Source: Anaerolineales bacterium (GTDB taxonomy: Bacteria; Chloroflexota; Anaerolineae; Anaerolineales; Villigracilaceae). Taken from it: a stretch of 64,000 bases of DNA. Location of the stretch: contig CP129480.1 of assembly GCA_030583885.1 (NCBI GenBank), positions 1,550,001 to 1,614,000 of the forward strand, in the 5' to 3' direction. The translations under genes and the position numbers were made by a program. Below the pieces are notes generated by a model that saw only the letters and a list, made by a program, of their open reading frames with translations, was not told the DNA's origin and did no database searches. How positions within the stretch are numbered: the first letter of the stretch is position 1; each line of letters opens with the position of its first letter. Positions 56,475 through 64,000 of this stretch are shown here, in pieces.

Positions 56475-59339
56475 ATGCTGATCTCCCGCGCCTCCCGCCT
56501 CAAATACAATTTTTCAAGGGATTTTTTTCGCCCGGACGGGCACGTTGTTTTTGGGGATCTGGCCTCCGCCCGTGTATTTGCCGCCCACATGTCAGTGCAC
56601 CGGCCAGACCCCGTGCCTGCCACTGACCTGTATGCACTTTCCCTGCTTGATGAGGCGTATCACATCCTTTTCAAGCATTTTTATAGCCGCTATACCGGCG
56701 TCATGGGCCGGGCCATGGGCAGGCTGCAGTCCAGCCTCGGCTCGAACTATGACCTGACCCTCACCCGCTTCACCGAGGAATTCCCCCCCCTTTCCGTCTT
56801 TTGCGGTGAGGTAACGGCAGGCATCTATCTCTCCACTAAAGTTCCAAAGCTTGGGGACCTTGGACGCGGCGTGCGCGCGGCAACCATCGAAGAGATGCTG
56901 CTGGTCAACAACTCAAATAAAAACCCGGCCCTGAACCGCTACAAAGACCTGGTCGACGAATCGGTCATGGGCAGCTCAGCCTACAAGGAATTCATGCAAT
57001 TATTGCTGGATTTTTTTTCCAGCCAGCCCGGCTTTGGAAACGGTGAGTTTGAACAGGGGGAGACGCTCAATGACATCCTCGCTGCGCCGATCAGGGCCTG
57101 CCCTGATTCGCTGGAGGGGCAGTTGAAATTTATCGTTGACAAGTGGGGACATTTGCTCGGTGAGGAATTTTCCGTCCGCATCCTGCGCGGGGTGGATTTT
57201 CTCCGTGAAGAACTCATTCGCCGCCATGGGCCAATCGATTCCCAGGCGGCTGAAACCGTCGTGCCCACGTTCCATGGCGGCGAGTATGCCGAATACGAGC
57301 GCTACAGTCAGGACAAGGATTGGATGCCGCGCCTGATATTAATGGCAAAAAATACCTACGTCTGGCTCGACCAGCTTTCCAAACAGTATCAAAGCGAGAT
57401 TAAAACCCTTGAGCAGATTCCCGACGAAGAACTGGACCTGCTTGCCTCGCGCGGCTTCACGGGCTTGTGGCTGATCGGTTTATGGGAACGCAGCCGCGCC
57501 TCCCAGCGCATCAAACAGCGCATGGGACAGGAGGACGCTGTTGCTTCCGCCTATTCGCTCCATTCCTATGATATCGCCGGCGACCTCGGCGGGTGGGGTG
57601 CATTGGAAAACCTTCGCTCGCGCGCCTGGGCACGCGGAATCCGCCTCTCCGCCGACATGGTCCCCAATCATATGGGCATTGACTCCGCCTGGGTTATCGA
57701 ACATCCCGATTGGTTCCTCTCGACGGATGTTCAGCCCTATCCGTCCTACACCTTCAACTCCGAAAACCTTTCGGATGACCCTCGTGCCGCGATCGTGTTG
57801 GAAGATCACTACTACAACCATTCCGATGCGTCCGTCGTTTTCAAGCTTCATCATTATGATGGCAATCGAACGCGCTACGTGTATCACGGCAACGACGGCA
57901 CCTCCCTCCCGTGGAACGATACCGCTCAACTCGATTACAGCAAGCCCGCAGTCCGTGAGGCGGTCATTCAAGTCATCCTGCACGTGGCGCGTAATTTCCC
58001 GGTGATCCGCTTTGACGCGGCCATGACGCTGGCCAAGAAGCATGTCCAACGCTTGTGGTTCCCCGAACCCGGCGCTGGCGGCACGATCCCCTCCCGCTCG
58101 CAATACGGCATGACCAGGACCGAATTTGACGAAAAAGTTCCTGAAGAATTTTGGCGCGAGGTTGTGGACCGTGTTGCCGCTGAAGTACCCGATACACTCC
58201 TGCTCGCTGAAGCCTTCTGGCTGATGGAGGGGTATTTCGTCCGCACGCTTGGCATGCACCGTGTGTACAACTCCGCCTTCATGCACATGCTCCGCGACGA
58301 GGACAATGCCAGGTACCGCCTCGCCATCAAGAACACGCTTGAATTTGACCCGCAGATTCTAAAGCGTTATGTCAACTTCATGAACAACCCCGATGAAAAA
58401 ACCGCCGTTGAGCAATTCGGAAAAAGCGACAAATACTTCGGCGTTTGCACCCTGCTTTCAACCCTGCCCGGCCTGCCCATGTTCGGTCACGGACAGGTGG
58501 AGGGTTTTGCCGAAAAATATGGGATGGAATTCCGCCGTCCGAAATGGCAGGAGACACCCGATGCCGGCTTGACCCAGGCCCACGCCTGGCGCATCTTCCC
58601 GCTTCTTCACCGCCGATCCCTGTTCGCAGATGTCGAACACTTCCTGCTCTACGACTTTTCCCGCCCGGCCGGCAGCGTGGATGAAGATGTCTTTGCATAT
58701 TCCAATCTGCACAACGAAGAGCGCGGACTTGTCGTCTATCACAACAAATTTGCCGATACCCGCGGCTGGATCAACACTTCCGCGGCCGCGCTGGATAAGG
58801 GCTCCGGCAGGCTTAAGCGAAAGAATCTCGCCGAAGGCATCGGCCTGCCGCGGGCGGGATATGTCATCTTCAAGGATTACGCCGCACAATTGGAATATAT
58901 CCGTTCGTGCAGTGAGATCTGGGAAAACGGCATGTACGTGGAACTCGGCGCCTATCAATGCCATGCCTTCATGGACTTTCGTTTCGTGGACGGGGCCGAG
59001 TGGCAAATCCTCTTTGACCAATTAAAAGGAACAGGCGTCCCATCCATGCAGGACGAGTGGAGGAAATTGTTTGCAGCAGCCGAAGTGACTCCAGTGAAGG
59101 AAGCGCCTGCCAAAAAGAAACGTGCTGCCCGTACACCGGCAGTGACATCGTCCCTGAAAGGAAAGAAAACGACAGTCAAGACAAAGACGAAGAAAACCTC
59201 TGTCAAGAAGGATGTCCCGAAGGGAAGGAAAACCGTCACCAGACCAAAAGCGGCCGTGACAAAAAAGACGACCGCGAAAAAATCCGCCGTGAAACCGGCT
59301 GCCAAAAGGAAGACGGTCAACAAGACAAAAAGCAAATAA
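56475..59339 (+). CDS. GH13 alpha-amylase family protein with H1-like lysine-rich tail
   Basis: This 954-residue protein has a helical N-terminal domain (1-300) unlike standard amylases. The GH13 barrel follows with region I ADMVPNHMG (near 393), region II IRFDAAMTL (nucleophile Asp near 514), region III LLLAEAFW (acid Glu near 578) and region IV FMNNPDE (Asp near 639). All three catalytic acids are present, so it should cut or transfer alpha-glucan. The last 80 residues are Lys/Ala/Thr/Pro repeats (AAKKTTAKKSAVKPAAKRK-type) resembling histone H1 or bacterial HU-like tails. A cytoplasmic glycogen-linked role is likely; no signal peptide is seen. Confidence 0.85.
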   Translation: MLISRASRLKYNFSRDFFRPDGHVVFGDLASARVFAAHMSVHRPDPVPATDLYALSLLDEAYHILFKHFYSRYTGVMGRAMGRLQSSLGSNYDLTLTRFTEEFPPLSVFCGEVTAGIYLSTKVPKLGDLGRGVRAATIEEMLLVNNSNKNPALNRYKDLVDESVMGSSAYKEFMQLLLDFFSSQPGFGNGEFEQGETLNDILAAPIRACPDSLEGQLKFIVDKWGHLLGEEFSVRILRGVDFLREELIRRHGPIDSQAAETVVPTFHGGEYAEYERYSQDKDWMPRLILMAKNTYVWLDQLSKQYQSEIKTLEQIPDEELDLLASRGFTGLWLIGLWERSRASQRIKQRMGQEDAVASAYSLHSYDIAGDLGGWGALENLRSRAWARGIRLSADMVPNHMGIDSAWVIEHPDWFLSTDVQPYPSYTFNSENLSDDPRAAIVLEDHYYNHSDASVVFKLHHYDGNRTRYVYHGNDGTSLPWNDTAQLDYSKPAVREAVIQVILHVARNFPVIRFDAAMTLAKKHVQRLWFPEPGAGGTIPSRSQYGMTRTEFDEKVPEEFWREVVDRVAAEVPDTLLLAEAFWLMEGYFVRTLGMHRVYNSAFMHMLRDEDNARYRLAIKNTLEFDPQILKRYVNFMNNPDEKTAVEQFGKSDKYFGVCTLLSTLPGLPMFGHGQVEGFAEKYGMEFRRPKWQETPDAGLTQAHAWRIFPLLHRRSLFADVEHFLLYDFSRPAGSVDEDVFAYSNLHNEERGLVVYHNKFADTRGWINTSAAALDKGSGRLKRKNLAEGIGLPRAGYVIFKDYAAQLEYIRSCSEIWENGMYVELGAYQCHAFMDFRFVDGAEWQILFDQLKGTGVPSMQDEWRKLFAAAEVTPVKEAPAKKKRAARTPAVTSSLKGKKTTVKTKTKKTSVKKDVPKGRKTVTRPKAAVTKKTTAKKSAVKPAAKRKTVNKTKSK

Positions 59340-59395
59340 ATAAATTCCACAGGTGGAAGCGGGCCTCCGCCTGTGTGTTGCATGGGAACTCTGTC

Positions 59396-59794
59396 ATGAA
59401 ACTCAAGCTTTACTTCATCACATTGATCAGCTTTCTCGCCATTGACTCCCTCTGGCTGGGACTCGTGGCTCCGTCGTTCTATCGTTCACAGATCGGTCAC
59501 CTAATGGGAGATAGCCCCAACTTCCTTGCGGCGGGCTTATTCTACCTGCTGTTCGTGTATGGGATGGTTTTTTTTGCCGTGGAGCCGGGCGTGCGCGGGG
59601 GTTCGCTCTGGCAAGCCGCCCTGCGCGGGGCCTTGTTTGGGCTGGTCACGTACGCCACCTATGACTTGACCAATCACGCCACACTGACAGACTGGCCTGT
59701 CCTGATGACCGTGGTGGATATGGCCTGGGGAACAGTTCTCAGCGCGGCAGTCACGCTGGTCAGTGTTTGGGCGGGTACGAGGTGGGTTTCATAG
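59396..59794 (+). CDS. DUF2177 family membrane protein
   Basis: The 132-residue protein has four hydrophobic segments. It carries the DUF2177 pattern FLAIDSLWLGLVAPSFYRSQIGHLMG, FYLLFVYGMVFFAVEPG, GALFGLVTYATYDLTNHATL and WGTVLSAAVT. The reading frame is open further upstream, but that part overlaps the GH13 gene in another frame and is not coding; ATG 59396 is the real start. Function unknown. Confidence 0.85.
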   Translation: MKLKLYFITLISFLAIDSLWLGLVAPSFYRSQIGHLMGDSPNFLAAGLFYLLFVYGMVFFAVEPGVRGGSLWQAALRGALFGLVTYATYDLTNHATLTDWPVLMTVVDMAWGTVLSAAVTLVSVWAGTRWVS

Positions 59795-59905
59795 AGGCCG
59801 GCATCCGTTAAGGTTGAAGCGGACTGCGCATAGTCGGTTTATGAGATTGGGATGATTTCATCCCTACAGTTCCCATACGATTCCATTAAAAAATCCGTTT
59901 TCATA
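59795..59905. other. Intergenic region without a gene
   Basis: No gene or clear signal is visible before the promoter at 59906. Confidence 0.4.
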
Positions 59906-59934
59906 TTGACTCGCCCTTTGAAACATACTATACT
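59906..59934 (+). promoter_or_regulatory. Strong promoter for the SWIM-protein leader
   Basis: TTGACT (59906-59911), a 17-base spacer and TATACT (59929-59934) predict transcription from about 59941. Confidence 0.75.
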
Positions 59935-59958
59935 CGTTCGTATAGAGGTAACGCCGAT

Positions 59959-59994
59959 ATGAGATTATTTTACGGAGAACCCAGGGTTTGTTGA
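59959..59994 (+). CDS. Possible 11-codon leader ORF
   Basis: ATG 59959 with GAGG about ten bases upstream opens MRLFYGEPRVC and stops at TGA 59992. The ORF lies directly before a terminator hairpin and may be a regulatory upstream ORF; nothing shows that it is translated. Confidence 0.4.
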   Translation: MRLFYGEPRVC

Positions 59995-59997
59995 ACC

Positions 59998-60028
59998 AGA
60001 CACGCGATATTCCCGCGTGTCTTTTTTT
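59998..60028 (+). terminator. Terminator hairpin in front of the SWIM gene
   Basis: AGACACGCG/CGCGTGTCT (perfect nine pairs, loop ATATTCC) is followed by T7. It lies between the promoter at 59906 and the gene at 60059, so it either produces an 88-base RNA or attenuates the gene. Confidence 0.85.
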
Positions 60029-60058
60029 TATATTTCACACAAAAAGGAGACTTGTGCC

Positions 60059-60301
60059 ATGGACTACGGAATGATCGGCAAGATCGAAAAAGCAAAGCGA
60101 TATGCTGAGGATCGCACGCGCTTTCACTTCAACAAGTTTGAACTTACCTTTCATGGTGATAATAACGACCACCATGTAACCTATGATAACGGCGTGTTTA
60201 ACTGTGATTGTGAATTCTACCTGACCCATAAACGCTGCGGCCATTCGATGGCGCTCGAGATCCTGCTCAAGGATATGATCGCGGATACCGTCGAAGCCTG
60301 A
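60059..60301 (+). CDS. Small SWIM-type zinc-finger protein
   Basis: The 80-residue protein (ATG 60059 after AAAGGAGA) has a basic helix (GMIGKIEKAKRYAEDRTRF) and a short beta part. It then has CDCEFYLTHKRCGHSMALEILL, a CxC-x(n)-CxH zinc ligand set as in SWIM domains. SWIM modules bind DNA or protein. A stand-alone SWIM protein this small is uncommon, and its partner is unknown. It lies behind its own promoter/terminator leader and is followed by a terminator. Confidence 0.75.
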   Translation: MDYGMIGKIEKAKRYAEDRTRFHFNKFELTFHGDNNDHHVTYDNGVFNCDCEFYLTHKRCGHSMALEILLKDMIADTVEA

Positions 60302-60320
60302 TTCCAATTGAAACTTCAGA

Positions 60321-60352
60321 CTGCCATCCGTTCGGCGGGTGGCAGTTTTTTT
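60321..60352 (+). terminator. Terminator of the SWIM gene
   Basis: CTGCCATCCG/CGGGTGGCAG (ten pairs, one G-U; loop TTCGG) is followed by T7. Confidence 0.9.
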
Positions 60353-60403
60353 GTTCATGCCATTCTCATTAAATCTTAAAGATTATGGTGTACAATTTTC
60401 CGC

Positions 60404-61486
60404 ATGAAACCATCCCTTTCTCGAAGAGACTTTCTAAAGCTAAGCGGGCTGACCCTGGGCGGGCTGGCGTTTTCGCCCTTCCTGCCGGGGCTGACCGATT
60501 TTGACGACAGCTTCGTCGTGCGGATCGCCACCGCGCAAATGCCTGTGCGCAAGGAGCCGACGGATGAGAGCCGCATCGAACTGACCTGGTATCGCGATGA
60601 ACTCGTGCATGTGTATGAAGAAGTGACCGCGCAGGAGCCGCTCTACAATCCGGTCTGGTATCGGGTGTGGGGGGGCTATCTGCACCGCGGACGCCTGCAC
60701 CGTGTGAAGACCATTTATCAAACGCCGCCCGGTTCCATTCCCGAAGGCAAAAGACTGCTCACTGAAGTCTCCGTACCATTTACCACGCCGTACCGTTTTT
60801 CAAAAACATTCGGCTGGCAGGCCATTGCGCCTCCCTTATATTACGGTTCCGTCCATTGGGTCGAGGCGCTGGAGGATGGGCCGGAAATGGCGGATTACAA
60901 GGGTCCCTGGTACCGCATCTTCGATGAACTGGATTCCAACGTCTCGTATTTTGTGCCGGCCATTCATTTGCGGGTATTGCCTCCTGAATATATGCAGCCG
61001 ATCTCGCCGGATGTGCCCCACGAACAGAAATTGATCGAGCTTAACCTCTCGACGCAGATGTTGTATGCCTATGAATACGGCAACCTTGTTTTCCAGACCA
61101 ATGTTTCCAGCGGCGTGCCGGGCGGTTCCACGGCCGGCACGGGCATAAAAACCATCACTCCCACGGGCACATTTTCCATTATGGATAAAGTGCCTGCCAA
61201 GCACATGGGTAACAGTTATTTCAGCAGTGAGACCACCGGCAACCTGCTTGCGGATGTGGATAATTATGTCCTGCCCGGCGTGCCCTGGTCCTTGTTCTTC
61301 ACCGTGGAAGGCCATGCCTTCCACGGAACCTACTGGCATGAAAATTTCGGCACACCCATGAGCAAGGGTTGTGTCAACATGCGGAACGATGAAGCCAACT
61401 GGCTCTTCCGCTGGGTAAAGCCGATCCACTCCAGCGACGCCGTTGCGACCCGCGGGTTTGGTACAAAGGTCGAGATCCATTATTAA
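60404..61486 (+). CDS. L,D-transpeptidase (YkuD) with Tat-type signal
   Basis: The 360-residue protein starts with a twin-arginine signal (LSRRDFLKLSGLTLGGLAF). The C-terminal catalytic domain from about residue 205 (EQKLIELNLSTQMLYAYEYG) ends with AFHGTYWHENFGTPMSKGCVNMRNDEANWLF; the His near 306 and the Cys near 322 are the YkuD active site. It cross-links peptidoglycan stem peptides or attaches proteins outside the membrane. Export by Tat suggests folding before transport. The region between signal and domain, possibly SH3-like, is unassigned. Confidence 0.9.
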   Translation: MKPSLSRRDFLKLSGLTLGGLAFSPFLPGLTDFDDSFVVRIATAQMPVRKEPTDESRIELTWYRDELVHVYEEVTAQEPLYNPVWYRVWGGYLHRGRLHRVKTIYQTPPGSIPEGKRLLTEVSVPFTTPYRFSKTFGWQAIAPPLYYGSVHWVEALEDGPEMADYKGPWYRIFDELDSNVSYFVPAIHLRVLPPEYMQPISPDVPHEQKLIELNLSTQMLYAYEYGNLVFQTNVSSGVPGGSTAGTGIKTITPTGTFSIMDKVPAKHMGNSYFSSETTGNLLADVDNYVLPGVPWSLFFTVEGHAFHGTYWHENFGTPMSKGCVNMRNDEANWLFRWVKPIHSSDAVATRGFGTKVEIHY

Positions 61487-61552
61487 TATTTTTTGGATTT
61501 TCCCTCCCGCACCGACTCCACGCCTCCCCCATCCCAAAGGATAATCCCCGCG

Positions 61553-62776
61553 ATGCCGATTCTCAACTGGAACGGAAAGCATCTGCCGCCGCCGACGCCT
61601 GCGGCGATTATTCAAGATTCGATTCTCTACCCTTCGGGACGTGCCTATCCAAATGCCCGTCCCGAAGGTCGTATCATCCTTGGGGATAATCTTTCCGTGA
61701 TGGCAGCGCTCCTTCCGGAATTCGAAGGGCGCATCCGCCTCATCTATGCCGATCCGCCGTTTTTTACGAACCGTACATTTTCGACGCGGGTTGGCAGGGG
61801 GGAGGATTCGCGCAAGCCCTCAAAATGGAAATTAGCCGAAGGGTATCATGACTCGTGGACTGATCTGGATGCCTATTTGCAGTTCTTGTATGAGCGTCTT
61901 TCCTTGATGCACCGCCTGCTCTCACCAGACGGGGCATTGTATCTTCATCTCGACTGGCACGCAGATGCATATGCCCGCCTGATCCTGGATGAGATCTTCG
62001 GGGCCGAGAATTTCGTCAACGAGATCATCTGGGCATATCACGGACCCTCCCCGATCAAGACTGCGTTCAACCGCAAGCACGACACAATTCTGTTTTATGC
62101 AAAAAGCAGGGATTACGTCTTTAATGCGGATGATGTCCGTGAGCCGTATAACCCGAACACCGTGGCAACCTTCAAAGCCTCACGCAAGGCGGGTTTCGGT
62201 AAAGTCCCTGATCTGGAACGCGGCAAGGTGCCTGAGGATTGGTGGTATTTTCCAGTGGTCGCGCGCCTGCACAATGAACGTACGGGATACCCGACCCAAA
62301 AACCTGAAGCCTTGCTGGAAAGAATCATTCGCGCCTCTTCGAATAAAAACGACCTTGTGGCGGATTTTTTCTGCGGCTCGGGGACCACGTCCCTTGTGGC
62401 GGCAAGGAACGGGCGCAAATTCATCACCTGCGATGAATCCGTGCGGGCGGTGCAAACAGCGCGCGCGAGACTGGCTGAAACATCGTCCGTTTTTTCATTT
62501 GAGCGCGACTCTGCAATAAAAAATGTGGTTGCGTATAAATCAAAAATAATAAAGGTGAATTTATCCGACGGTTATGTCAGGCTGGATACCTCCTTCGATG
62601 TGGATTTTTGGGAGGTCGACCCTGATTGGGACGGGAAACTGTTCAAGAGTGCGGCACAGGCTCAACGTCACATGCGAAGCGGTACACTTCCCCTGGAACT
62701 TAAAATAAAAATCGGAGGCAATGTCTGCATCCGATTGGTAACCGTTCAGGGAAAACAGTTTCAGTTAAACATCTAG
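61553..62776 (+). CDS. Site-specific DNA methyltransferase, orphan beta class
   Basis: The protein is 407 residues from ATG 61553. It shows catalytic motif IV IYADPPFFTNRTF (DPPF) near 64 and, later, motif I DFFCGSGTTSLVAARNGRKF near 282. This order is the beta-class arrangement of N6-adenine or N4-cytosine methylases. Other landmarks are GYPTQKPEALLERII and the helicase-free single-chain form. A C-terminal extension of about 85 residues has no recognised domain. No restriction endonuclease or specificity subunit flanks it. Its end overlaps the response-regulator gene by 12 bases. Confidence 0.87.
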   Translation: MPILNWNGKHLPPPTPAAIIQDSILYPSGRAYPNARPEGRIILGDNLSVMAALLPEFEGRIRLIYADPPFFTNRTFSTRVGRGEDSRKPSKWKLAEGYHDSWTDLDAYLQFLYERLSLMHRLLSPDGALYLHLDWHADAYARLILDEIFGAENFVNEIIWAYHGPSPIKTAFNRKHDTILFYAKSRDYVFNADDVREPYNPNTVATFKASRKAGFGKVPDLERGKVPEDWWYFPVVARLHNERTGYPTQKPEALLERIIRASSNKNDLVADFFCGSGTTSLVAARNGRKFITCDESVRAVQTARARLAETSSVFSFERDSAIKNVVAYKSKIIKVNLSDGYVRLDTSFDVDFWEVDPDWDGKLFKSAAQAQRHMRSGTLPLELKIKIGGNVCIRLVTVQGKQFQLNI

Positions 62777-63421
62777 GCGGTAGCCGACGCCACGGATGGT
62801 TTTCAGGAATTTTGGGTTATCGGGGTCGAGCTCGATGGCGCGGCGCAGCCAGGAGATGTGCACATCCAGGGTGCGTGTGTCGCCGGTGTAGTTGGTTTCC
62901 CAGGCTTTTTTGAAGAGGGGTTCGCGTTCCACCACTTCGCCGTGTTTGTCCATCAATAACTGCAACAGCGTAACCAGGCGCGGGGTCAGTTTTGTGCTTT
63001 TACCGAGACTGCGCACGCGGCGTTTTTCAAGGTCGAGCCGAATGGGACCGACGTGCAGGATGTTCTTTCCGTCACCGGGCAGAAGCGGTTTGATGCGGTT
63101 GACAAGTTTTTGCACGGTGAAGGGCAAATACAGGACCGCGTCCGCCGCATCCTTGTTGACCTCGCGGTCTTCATCGAGGATCAGGATAATTGGCAGTTTT
63201 GAGTCCTTTTCGTGCAGGGACTGGCAGATGCGCAGTCCGGTGCTGCGCAGGGAGGCCGCATTGATGATGACCAGGCTCGGGCTTACCTCCTTCAGCAATG
63301 CAACCGCTTTACTGCCGTTTTGGGCAATGTGTACATCAAATCCCTTCTTCTGCAAATCGGAGGCAAAAGAAGGGATCTCGGCGTGTTTAACTTCAATGAC
63401 CAGAAGTGTGGTGGTCTTCAT
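62765..63421 (-). CDS. OmpR-type response regulator with atypical receiver
   Basis: The 218-residue protein has an N-terminal receiver-like domain (1-115) and a winged-helix DNA-binding domain (about 120-218; KLTPRLVTLLQLLMDKHGEVVEREPLFKKAW, DVHISWLRRAIELDPDNPKFLKTIRGVGYRL). The receiver lacks the phospho-acceptor: Asn54 replaces Asp in LVIINAAS. The N-terminal acidic pair is reduced to one Glu (LLVIEVKH), and the conserved Lys before PF is missing (LYLPF). It is probably a DNA-binding regulator independent of phosphorylation. No sensor kinase is nearby. Confidence 0.85.
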   Translation of the reverse strand: MKTTTLLVIEVKHAEIPSFASDLQKKGFDVHIAQNGSKAVALLKEVSPSLVIINAASLRSTGLRICQSLHEKDSKLPIILILDEDREVNKDAADAVLYLPFTVQKLVNRIKPLLPGDGKNILHVGPIRLDLEKRRVRSLGKSTKLTPRLVTLLQLLMDKHGEVVEREPLFKKAWETNYTGDTRTLDVHISWLRRAIELDPDNPKFLKTIRGVGYRLDV

Positions 63422-63652
63422 AATAGGTTTTGAATAAGGCCTGTTTTGAAAAGGAATTTTACCCGCACAAGGTTAAATTTGTAAACTTAAGTTCGTTAAG
63501 GTATTTGCATTATACACCAAATCTTAATAAACGCTTTCACTCATTGGTACTAGTTTCATTAAGGTTGCAGGGACATCCTTTTTTGCAAAGCGGCCCATAG
63601 TGCTTGACTTTTTTATGGTTACTTGGTACTATCGGCGGGCTAAACCAACCGA
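63422..63652. other. Intergenic region between response regulator and tRNA
   Basis: AT-rich DNA without a gene. No clear promoter or repeat is seen. Confidence 0.4.
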
Positions 63653-63724
63653 TGCGGGGTGGAGCAGTGGCAGCTCGTCGGGCTCATAACCCGAAGGTCG
63701 CAGGTTCAAGTCCTGCCCCCGCTA
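63653..63724 (+). tRNA. Initiator tRNA-fMet (CAT)
   Basis: The anticodon loop CTCATAA has CAT, flanked by three G-C pairs (GGG/CCC) in the anticodon stem, the initiator mark. The acceptor GCGGGG/CCCCGC leaves position 1 (T) facing T at 72, a mismatch, which is the other initiator mark. T-arm is GCAGGTTCAAGTCCTGC. CCA is not encoded. Confidence 0.95.
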
Positions 63725-63741
63725 CTACACGTCAACCGAAG

Positions 63742-63781
63742 ACCGCCAGGCTCTGCGAAAACAGGCTGCCCGGCGGTTTTT
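63742..63781 (+). terminator. Terminator after tRNA-fMet
   Basis: ACCGCC and GGCGGT, with inner GGC/GCC pairs, are followed by TTTTTG. Confidence 0.75.
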
Positions 63782-63841
63782 GATTCGGCGCGAGGGGAAG
63801 ATGTTATACTGAATCCAGGATTGATCCAGGGATGATGTACC

Positions 63842-64000
63842 ATGAAATTTCGGATTGGAATCGAGAACAACAACGAAGGCGTCCGTTCCATTGCATGGGT
63901 GCTCGAGCATCCGGGTTGTTATGCCTATGGGAAAAATGAGCAGGAGGCCCTTGCCAATGCAGTCAATGCGATTGCGGAATACGCAACGTGGATCGGGCGG
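63842..64000 (+). CDS. Protein of unknown function, C-terminus cut by window edge
   Basis: ATG 63842 (weak GGGATG site) opens a frame that runs to the window end, giving 53 residues. They read KFRIGIENNNEGVRSIAWVL, then EHPGCYAYGKNEQEALANAV and AEYATWIGR. The G-C-Y-A-Y-G followed by E-A-L-A-N-A resembles the N-terminal part of HicB-like folds, often placed in front of another domain. Identity cannot be decided from the fragment. Confidence 0.55.
   Translation, partial: MKFRIGIENNNEGVRSIAWVLEHPGCYAYGKNEQEALANAVNAIAEYATWIGR

Overview
The window reads as chromosomal DNA of an anaerobic or facultative bacterium of the Chloroflexota, most likely class Anaerolineae. This rests on the 16S rRNA sequence style, the moderate GC content, a 1190-residue pyruvate:ferredoxin oxidoreductase, CIRCE/HrcA control of the DnaK operon, IPVTGG-bearing secreted proteins and repeats of the TCATTGCGAG and GTAGGGGC types. 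The taxon is an inference, because no database search was possible. There is no phage, plasmid, CRISPR or complete insertion sequence in the window.

Layout. 1-9 kb: a helix-hairpin-helix membrane protein (cut by the window edge), an MFS transporter, a small membrane protein, a large secreted beta-helix protein, a P-loop kinase, a class III aminotransferase, a Yip1 protein, PncC/CinA-C and a nucleoside phosphorylase-like protein. 9-17.3 kb: a heat-shock operon with its own promoter and CIRCE (hrcA-grpE-dnaK-dnaJ), then a membrane-anchored unknown, a NUDIX gene, crcB-DUF190 and prmA. 17.3-22.4 kb: a lamin-tail protein, hicB with a frameshifted hicA, dnaX-ybaB-recR and a glycosyltransferase. 22.4-28.0 kb: one complete rRNA operon (two promoters, 16S, tRNA-Ile, tRNA-Ala, 23S, 5S), followed by rpsU-infA behind a leader terminator.

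28.8-46 kb lies mostly on the minus strand: a dihydroorotate dehydrogenase-like gene coupled to nifJ, a DMT permease, NUDIX, a LysM lipoprotein and a membrane protein with a TPR-like tail. Next is a one-carbon operon: a PF13769-type small protein, a corrinoid-activation-type ferredoxin/ASKHA protein, a homocysteine methyltransferase and a URO-D methyltransferase. A BaiN-like flavoprotein, a DUF2270-DUF2179 fusion and a TSUP permease follow. 45.5-53.8 kb is a histidine operon in the order hisG-D-C-B-H-A-F-I-E, ending in an overlapping HAD phosphatase gene. No other histidinol-phosphatase gene is present, so the HAD protein is the natural candidate for that step. In front of hisG I find a 30-codon leader peptide with the run HGHHH, alternative RNA pairings and a strong intrinsic terminator. 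Together these form a classical ribosome-mediated his attenuator.

54-64 kb: an acyltransferase, a GNAT-like protein, a GH13 enzyme with an H1-like lysine-rich tail, a DUF2177 protein and a small SWIM zinc-finger protein behind a promoter/terminator leader. A Tat-type L,D-transpeptidase, an orphan DNA methyltransferase, a response regulator lacking the phospho-acceptor Asp, an initiator tRNA and the start of one further gene complete the window.
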